Assembly: GCA_050944255.1 (NCBI GenBank)
Contig: JBMNQS010000027.1
Location: forward strand, 1-24,830
From: JBMNQS01 sp050944255
Lineage (GTDB): Bacteria; Bacillota; Clostridia; Christensenellales; Maliibacteriaceae
Length of the DNA: 24,830 nt
Direction of reading: 5' to 3'
Position numbers and translations under genes: made by a program. The notes beneath the pieces are model-generated. The model saw nothing but the letters and a program-made list of their open reading frames with translations, did no database searches and was not told where the DNA came from. This document shows positions 20,073 through 24,830 of this stretch, piece after piece; positions within the stretch are counted from its first letter, which is position 1; the number at the start of each line of letters is the position of its first letter.

Positions 20073-20951
20073 TTATATGTTGAGCCGGCCGTCGGCAACG
20101 GCGCGCAGCACCTTTTTATACGGCGACTGCTCGTACCTGGCGATGATGTCCAGAAGCTGCCCGCGGGTGATCCAGCCCTGCCGGTAAGCCACCGTCTCGG
20201 GCGAGCCCACGGGAATGCTGACGCACGACTCGATGGTGCGCACCAGATTCGTGGCCATGTGGAGCGTTTGCAGCGTGCCCGCGTCGATCCAGGCGAATCC
20301 GTTTTCCATGATCTTGACGTCCAGCAGGTCCTTCTGAAGATAGATCAGATTCAGATCGGTGACCTCCAGCAGGCCCCGCCTGTCGGGCTCAAGCGTCCTG
20401 GCGTACTCGATGGCGTCGCCGTTGTAAAAGTAAAGGCCCGTGACCGCATAGTGGCTGCGGGGGTTCAAAGGCTTTTCCTCCAGGGAAAGCACAGAGCCGT
20501 TTGAGTTGAACTCCACCACGCCGTAATGCTCGGGATGCTCCACGTAATACCCGAACACGGTGGCGCGCCCGGTGTTTTCGCACGCCTCGCAGAGCATGCG
20601 GGGCATGTCGCGGCCATAGAAAATATTGTCCCCGAAAATCAGCGCGCAGTTCTCGCCGCCAATGAACTCCCCGGCCTCCAAAAAAGCGTGGGCCGTACCG
20701 CCCGCGGTCAGCTGCGCTTTGTATGAAACGTGGATGCCAAGCTGGCTGCCGTCGCCCAGAAGCCGCTCGTACTGAGGAATATCCGACTCCACGGTGACGA
20801 TCAGAATCTCTCTTATGCCCGCGGCCATCAGCGTGGAGAGGGGATAATATATCATGGGCTTATTATGTACGGGCAAAAGATGCTTGTTGACGGCGGAGGT
20901 CAGGGGATACAGCTTGCTTCCGCCGCCGCCGGCCAATATAATGCCTTTCAT
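20073..20951 (-). CDS. Glucose-1-phosphate thymidylyltransferase-like protein (RmlA family)
   Basis: A 292-aa sugar-1-phosphate nucleotidyltransferase. RmlA makes dTDP-glucose from dTTP and glucose-1-phosphate, the first step towards dTDP-rhamnose. Length and sequence fit: KPMIYYPLSTLMAAGI, LIFGDNIFYG with a metal-binding Asp, EEKP, YAVTGLYFY, RGLLEVTDLN and AWIDAGT. Odd point: the nucleotide-binding signature GGxG[ST]RLxPxT reads GGGGSKLYPLT, so Lys13 replaces the usual Arg, and SKQLLPVYDKPM reads NKHLLPVHNKPM. The ATG at 20951 is chosen at MKGIILAGG, with GAGAGG upstream. No rmlB, rmlC or rmlD is nearby. Confidence 0.88.
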   Translation of the reverse strand: MKGIILAGGGGSKLYPLTSAVNKHLLPVHNKPMIYYPLSTLMAAGIREILIVTVESDIPQYERLLGDGSQLGIHVSYKAQLTAGGTAHAFLEAGEFIGGENCALIFGDNIFYGRDMPRMLCEACENTGRATVFGYYVEHPEHYGVVEFNSNGSVLSLEEKPLNPRSHYAVTGLYFYNGDAIEYARTLEPDRRGLLEVTDLNLIYLQKDLLDVKIMENGFAWIDAGTLQTLHMATNLVRTIESCVSIPVGSPETVAYRQGWITRGQLLDIIARYEQSPYKKVLRAVADGRLNI

Positions 20952-20991
20952 ACGATAAAACCTCTCTTTCAAACCGGATTATAATGTGAAA

Positions 20992-21020
20992 ATTATACCA
21001 TGAAAAGCGCTTGGGAGCAA
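20992..21020 (-). promoter_or_regulatory. Promoter of the nucleotidyltransferase gene
   Basis: Minus strand: TTGCTC (21020-21015), a 17-nt spacer, TATAAT (20997-20992), with TGG before the -10. A second TATAAT lies at 20983-20978. The leader to the ATG is about 35 nt. Confidence 0.65.
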
Positions 21021-21111
21021 CGAGACGGCGTGAACGGCCCGCTGCCGCCTGTAAACTGCCATCAAGGGCGTCTGCCAGGCATGACCGGAATTTGCGGGGC
21101 GGGCACGAAGT

Positions 21112-21147
21112 AAAAAACGGCCCGAAGGCTTGCCTTCGGGCCGTTTT
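21112..21147 (-). terminator. Terminator of the UPF0210 gene
   Basis: A 16-bp perfect stem, AAAACGGCCCGAAGGC (21114-21129) with GCCTTCGGGCCGTTTT (21132-21147), closes a 2-nt loop. On the minus strand it ends in TTTTTT. It is the strongest terminator in the window. Confidence 0.92.
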
Positions 21148-21177
21148 GACAGGACGGGAACGGGAAACGTCAACCGA

Positions 21178-22536
21178 TCAGTTTTTAAGGCTGTGCAGCG
21201 GGGCGGGAATGCGCCCGCCCCGGGCGATGAAGGCGCCCGAATCCAGCGTGGAGACGGGGATCACCGGCGCGTGGCCCAAAAGCCCGCCGAAATTGACGTG
21301 ATCGCCGGCCCTTTTGCCCGGTGCGGGAATGATGCGCACGGCAGTGGTCTTGTTGTTGACGATGCCGATGGCCGCCTCGTCGGCGATGATGGCCGAAATG
21401 GTATCGGCGGGGGTGTCGCCGGGAATGGCGATCATGTCCAGGCCAACGGAGCAGACGCAGGTCATGGCTTCCAGCTTGCTCAGCGTCAGAGAGCCGGCCT
21501 CGGCGGCCTCGATCATGCCGATGTCCTCGCTCAGGGGAATGAACGCTCCCGACAGGCCGCCCACGTGGCTGGAGGCCATGACGCCGCCCTTTTTCACCGC
21601 GTCGTTGAGGAGCGCCAGCGCGGCGGTGGTGCCGTGGGCGCCCGCCTGCTCGATGCCCATCTCCTCCAGGATGTGCGCCACGGAATCCCCGGCGGCGGGG
21701 GTGGGGGCCAGTGACAGATCCACGATGCCAAAGGGCACCGACAGCCGCTTTGAGGCCTCCCGCGCCACCAATTGCCCCATGCGGGTGATCTGGAAGGCGG
21801 TCTTTTTGATGATCTCCGCCACGTCGTCAAAGGGCAGGCCGCGGGCCGATTCCAGCGCCTTTTTCACGACGCCGGGGCCCGATACGCCCACATTGATGAC
21901 GCACTCGCCCTCGCCCTCGCCGTGGAAGGCGCCGGCCATGAAGGGATTGTCGTCCACGGCGTTTGCAAACACCACCAGCTTGGCGCAGGCAAGGCCGTCG
22001 CTGTCTTTAGTCAGCTCTGCCGCCCGCTTGATGATGCGGCCCATCTGGGCCACCGCGTCCATGTTCAGTCCCGCGCGGGTGGTGCCCACGTTGACGCTGG
22101 CGCAGACTTTCCCTGTGGTGCTCAGCGCCTCGGGCAGCGCCCGCAGCAGCTTTTCGTCCGAATGGGTCATCTTCTTTTGCACCAGCGCGGAAAATCCGCC
22201 GATGAAATTGACGCCCACGGTGTCCGCCGCCCTGTCCAGCGCTACGGCAAAGGGCACGTAGTCCTCGCAGCGCGACGCGGCGGCCACCGAGGAAATGGGG
22301 GTGACGGCGATGCGCTTGTTGATGATGGGGATGCCGAACTCCTTTTGTATATCCTCGCCCACGGCAACCAGGTTTTCCGCTCTTTTGCAGATTTTGTCGT
22401 AGATGCGCTCCCGCGCTTTTTTGGCGTCGGAATCGGCGCAGTCGTGCAGGCTGATGCCCATGGTGATGGTGCGCACGTCCAGCTTCTGCCGGTGGATCAT
22501 TTCATTTGTTTTGAGAACTTCACTGGGAGTAATCAT
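21178..22536 (-). CDS. UPF0210 (PFL family, DUF711) protein
   Basis: A 452-aa cytoplasmic protein matching the UPF0210 family over its full length. Recognisable segments are VRTITMGISLHDCAD near the N-terminus, NKRIAVTPISSVAAAS, GVNFIGGFSALVQKKMTHSD, SVNVGTTRAGLNMDAV, GEGEGECVINVGVSGPGVV and GGLLGHAPVIPVS near the end. Family structures resemble a glycyl-radical-type barrel, but the biochemical role is not known to me. It is usually paired with a UPF0237/ACT gene, as here just upstream; a terminator hairpin (22595-22618) lies between them. The start has AAAGGAA close upstream. Confidence 0.93.
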   Translation of the reverse strand: MITPSEVLKTNEMIHRQKLDVRTITMGISLHDCADSDAKKARERIYDKICKRAENLVAVGEDIQKEFGIPIINKRIAVTPISSVAAASRCEDYVPFAVALDRAADTVGVNFIGGFSALVQKKMTHSDEKLLRALPEALSTTGKVCASVNVGTTRAGLNMDAVAQMGRIIKRAAELTKDSDGLACAKLVVFANAVDDNPFMAGAFHGEGEGECVINVGVSGPGVVKKALESARGLPFDDVAEIIKKTAFQITRMGQLVAREASKRLSVPFGIVDLSLAPTPAAGDSVAHILEEMGIEQAGAHGTTAALALLNDAVKKGGVMASSHVGGLSGAFIPLSEDIGMIEAAEAGSLTLSKLEAMTCVCSVGLDMIAIPGDTPADTISAIIADEAAIGIVNNKTTAVRIIPAPGKRAGDHVNFGGLLGHAPVIPVSTLDSGAFIARGGRIPAPLHSLKN

Positions 22537-22594
22537 AACGTTCCTTTCAGCCTTTTATCAAAAACGCAGCCCGGCGGTCCATGAAGGACGATGC

Positions 22595-22618
22595 AAAAAT
22601 GTGCCGAAGCACATTTTT
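22595..22618 (-). terminator. Hairpin between the ACT and UPF0210 genes
   Basis: A 10-bp perfect stem, AAAAATGTGC (22595-22604) with GCACATTTTT (22609-22618). On the minus strand the loop is TTCG closed by C-G, a very stable tetraloop, and the 3' arm ends in TTTTT. It could terminate, attenuate or protect RNA ends within the likely asnB-ACT-UPF0210 transcript. Confidence 0.7.
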
Positions 22619-22642
22619 GAGGACAGTCCTATCGCTTTAAAT

Positions 22643-22912
22643 TCAGATTCTGTGCATGGCGCTGAAAATGTCCTCGCGCTGAAGCCGGATGTCCATGGAA
22701 AGCTCCTTCGCGCACCAATCCATGGCCTCCTGAAGCATCCCGATGGAAATATCCGGGTTCTCCAGCTGCACCAGCATCACCATGGTGAAATTATCCTGCA
22801 TGATGGTCTGGTTGATGTCCAGGATGTTCACGTCCAGCTCGTAGAGCTTGGCGGAAATGGTGGCGATAATGCCGCGCCTGTCCTTGCCCAGTACCGTAAT
22901 AAATGCTCTCAT
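22643..22912 (-). CDS. UPF0237 ACT-domain protein
   Basis: An 89-aa protein made of one ACT domain: RAFITVLGKDRRGIIATISAKLYELDVNILDINQTIMQDNF, split around residues 2-42, gives the beta-alpha-beta start with the ligand-binding Gly9 and Asp11, followed by TMVMLVQLEN. ACT domains bind amino acids or other small ligands to regulate partner proteins. UPF0237 proteins are habitually encoded beside UPF0210, suggesting a sensor for that partner, but this is inference. AAGGAAGT precedes the ATG. It lies 23 nt after the asnB stop, so co-transcription with asnB is likely. Confidence 0.93.
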   Translation of the reverse strand: MRAFITVLGKDRRGIIATISAKLYELDVNILDINQTIMQDNFTMVMLVQLENPDISIGMLQEAMDWCAKELSMDIRLQREDIFSAMHRI

Positions 22913-22935
22913 ACTTCCTTACCTCGTCCGTATTT

Positions 22936-24771
22936 TCAGGCGCTCCGGCCAAAATACCGCTCATGCCACAGAAGGAACATGTACACCGTCCAGATCTTGC
23001 GGGAATTGTCCGATCTGCCGCGGTAGTGGTCGTCCAGCAGCTTCAATAGATAATCGGTGTTGAACAGCTCCCGCGAAATGGGGGACAAAAACGCCTCCCT
23101 GACGACGCCGTAATACTTCTCTTGCCGCAGCCATACCCGCGTGGGCACCGGAAAGCCCAGCTTCTTTTTGTCCGCCGATATGTCCGGCAGGTAGCGGCGG
23201 GCGCTCTCGCGCAGGCACGCCTTCGTATTCTGGTCGGTCACCCGGTGCCTGGCCGGAATCCTCGACGCCACGCGGCAGACCTCCTTGTCCAGAAACGGTA
23301 CGCGCAGCTCCAGAGAATGGGCCATGCTCATCCGGTCGGCCTTCAACAGAATGTCGCCCCAGAGCCAGAAGTGGATGTCGATGTACTGCATCCTGGTGAT
23401 GTCGTCCTTGTCCTTCACCTTGGCGTAGTAGGGGGCCGTCAGTGTCTGGGGCGTGGCGGCGTTCACCGGGTTTTTGAGCAGGCGGTTTCGCTCCTTCACC
23501 GAAAACATATTGGCGTTGCCGATGAAGCGCTCCTCCAGCTCCTTGCTGCCGCGGATCAGGTAGTTTTTGCCCCGGACCCTGAAAGGAATCGCCCGGGCCA
23601 GAGCCCCCAGCGTCTTTCTCAGCCACCTTGGAAGGCGGGTAACGGGGGACAGGTCGATGGGCTCGCGGTAGATGTTGTAGCCGCCGAAAAGCTCGTCCGA
23701 ACCCTCGCCGGAGAGCACCACCTTCACCTTCTCGGCGGCGATCTGGCTGACGAAGTAAAGGGCCACCGCCGACGGGTCGGCGTGGGGCTCGTCCATATGG
23801 TACTGCACTGTGGGCAGGATGTCCCAGTATTCCTCGGGAGTGATGATCTTGCTGGTGTTCTGTACGCCGATGTACTTGGACAGCTCCTTGGCGTAGCTGG
23901 TTTCGTCGTAATGTTCGTCGGCAAAGCCTACGGTAAAGGTCTTGTCGCACTTGCTGGCGGCGGCAATGTAGCTGGAATCCACGCCGCTGGATAAAAAGCA
24001 GCCCACCTCGGTATCGCTGATCTTGTGGGCGACGACGCTGTCGTTGATGATGTCGTCGATGCTGTCCACCGCCTCGTCGAAGGTCATGGCCTCGTCGATG
24101 TCAAAGCGGGGCTCCCAGTAGCGGCGCACGCTCAACTGGCCGTCCTGCCACGTCATGCAGTGGGCCGGCGGCAGGCGGTAAATGTTCTTGAAAAAGGTCT
24201 CGGGCAGCACGCTGTACTGGAAGGACAGGTAGTTCTCCAGCGCCTCGGGATTGAGCTCTTTTTGCACCTTCGGATGCTTGAACATGGCCTTGATCTCCGA
24301 AGCGAAAATGAAGTCCGTGCCGAACTGGGCGTAGTACAGCGGCTTGATGCCGAAGAAATCCCGTGCGAAAAACGCCTTGTTCTCGTCATGGTTCCAGATG
24401 CAGAACGCGAACATGCCCCGCAGGCGGTCCAAAAGCGCCTCGCCCCACTGCTCGTAACCGTGAAGCAGCACCTCCGAATCGGTTTTGGTGGCAAAGACAT
24501 GTCCCGCCTCGATCAGCTCCTCACGCAGATGCTGATAGTTGTATATCTCCCCGTTGAATACCAGCGCCAGCGACCGGTCCTCGTTGTACAGCGGCTGGTT
24601 CCCGTCGGCGGATAAATCGATGATGGACAGCCGCCTGAAGCCCAGCGCCGCCCGATCGTCAACGTGGAGACCGTCTGCGTCCGGGCCTCTGTGGGTGAGC
24701 GTATTCGTCATTTCGCGTACGATCGCTTCGTCTGCGCCGCTCGGCGTAAAATAACCTGTTAAACCGCACAT
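22936..24771 (-). CDS. asnB: Asparagine synthetase (glutamine-hydrolysing)
   Basis: A 611-aa enzyme making asparagine from aspartate, glutamine and ATP. The N-terminal glutaminase domain starts MCGLTGYF with nucleophile Cys2, and has THRGPDADG (26-34), FNGEIYNY (72-79) and KTDSEVLLHGYEQWG (96-110). The synthetase domain has the PP-loop SSGVDSS (261-267), SGEGSDELFGGY and the LELRVPFLD segment. Length fits the B-type family, which also includes members acting on other amino-acyl or cell-wall substrates. AAGGAGG lies five bases before the ATG. It appears to be the first gene of a unit with the ACT gene. Confidence 0.94.
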   Translation of the reverse strand: MCGLTGYFTPSGADEAIVREMTNTLTHRGPDADGLHVDDRAALGFRRLSIIDLSADGNQPLYNEDRSLALVFNGEIYNYQHLREELIEAGHVFATKTDSEVLLHGYEQWGEALLDRLRGMFAFCIWNHDENKAFFARDFFGIKPLYYAQFGTDFIFASEIKAMFKHPKVQKELNPEALENYLSFQYSVLPETFFKNIYRLPPAHCMTWQDGQLSVRRYWEPRFDIDEAMTFDEAVDSIDDIINDSVVAHKISDTEVGCFLSSGVDSSYIAAASKCDKTFTVGFADEHYDETSYAKELSKYIGVQNTSKIITPEEYWDILPTVQYHMDEPHADPSAVALYFVSQIAAEKVKVVLSGEGSDELFGGYNIYREPIDLSPVTRLPRWLRKTLGALARAIPFRVRGKNYLIRGSKELEERFIGNANMFSVKERNRLLKNPVNAATPQTLTAPYYAKVKDKDDITRMQYIDIHFWLWGDILLKADRMSMAHSLELRVPFLDKEVCRVASRIPARHRVTDQNTKACLRESARRYLPDISADKKKLGFPVPTRVWLRQEKYYGVVREAFLSPISRELFNTDYLLKLLDDHYRGRSDNSRKIWTVYMFLLWHERYFGRSA

Positions 24772-24797
24772 ATATGCCTCCTTCGGAAAGCCGCTGA

Positions 24798-24825
24798 ATT
24801 CTATATAGTGACAAAATTTTTGAAC
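24798..24825 (-). promoter_or_regulatory. Weak promoter candidate for asnB
   Basis: Minus strand: GTTCAA (24825-24820), a 16-nt spacer, TAGAAT (24803-24798). The -10 matches five of six positions; the -35 is poor. The window ends here, so a better promoter may lie outside. Confidence 0.3.
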
Positions 24826-24830
24826 CTGCT

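Noticed and set aside
21314..22261. Plus-strand frame (315 codons) opposite UPF0210
   Set aside because: Antisense shadow of a clear family member; no upstream ribosome binding site.

Overview
The window comes from a Gram-positive, endospore-forming member of the Clostridia. It has high GC in its housekeeping genes, strong AAGGAGG-type ribosome binding sites, two alpha/beta-type small acid-soluble spore proteins, a class B sortase, a split HisZ/HisG enzyme and the order rpmB < > asp23-fakA-like-recG often seen in Firmicutes. A gut-type clostridial lineage fits, but I cannot fix genus or family from the sequence alone. No tRNA, rRNA, CRISPR array, prophage, transposase or toxin/defence cluster is visible.

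Layout. Positions 1-606 are non-coding and built from tandem hairpins and two near-identical copies of a ~129-nt dispersed repeat; a third copy lies at 18409-18547 behind degV. Next come a conserved gene of unknown function (633-1487), an AT-richer alpha/beta hydrolase (1638-2303, minus), a hairpin-rich spacer, a 51-residue membrane protein (2732-2887) and a solitary sugar-type substrate-binding lipoprotein (2964-3971, minus) with a consensus promoter and a ~230-nt leader. rpmB (minus) and asp23-fakA-like-recG (plus) diverge from a promoter pair at 4886-5024. A tandem spore-protein pair (9709-10127) and an unrecognised lipoprotein (10265-10999) follow.

A compact histidine operon, hisZ-hisG-hisD-hisB-hisA-hisIE (11029-16125), with 4-nt overlaps at three junctions, is driven by a promoter placed inside the preceding gene. 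It lacks hisC, hisH and hisF, so the pathway needs genes elsewhere. A YihY-family membrane protein and a DegV-family fatty-acid-binding protein follow. The rest of the window is on the minus strand: a class B sortase with a long Tyr/Pro-rich cytoplasmic tail, an RmlA-like sugar-1-phosphate nucleotidyltransferase with a changed active-site residue, a UPF0210 protein, its usual partner UPF0237/ACT, and asparagine synthetase.

Most of the window is ordinary housekeeping sequence. The least-explained signals are the modular palindromic repeat (unrelated stems closed over short GC-rich TCC/GGA or GCT/AGC turns), the incomplete his operon, the Lys-for-Arg change in the RmlA signature, the sortase tail, the orphan binding protein with its long leader, and the two unrecognised proteins. 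I see no clear candidate for a new multi-gene system.
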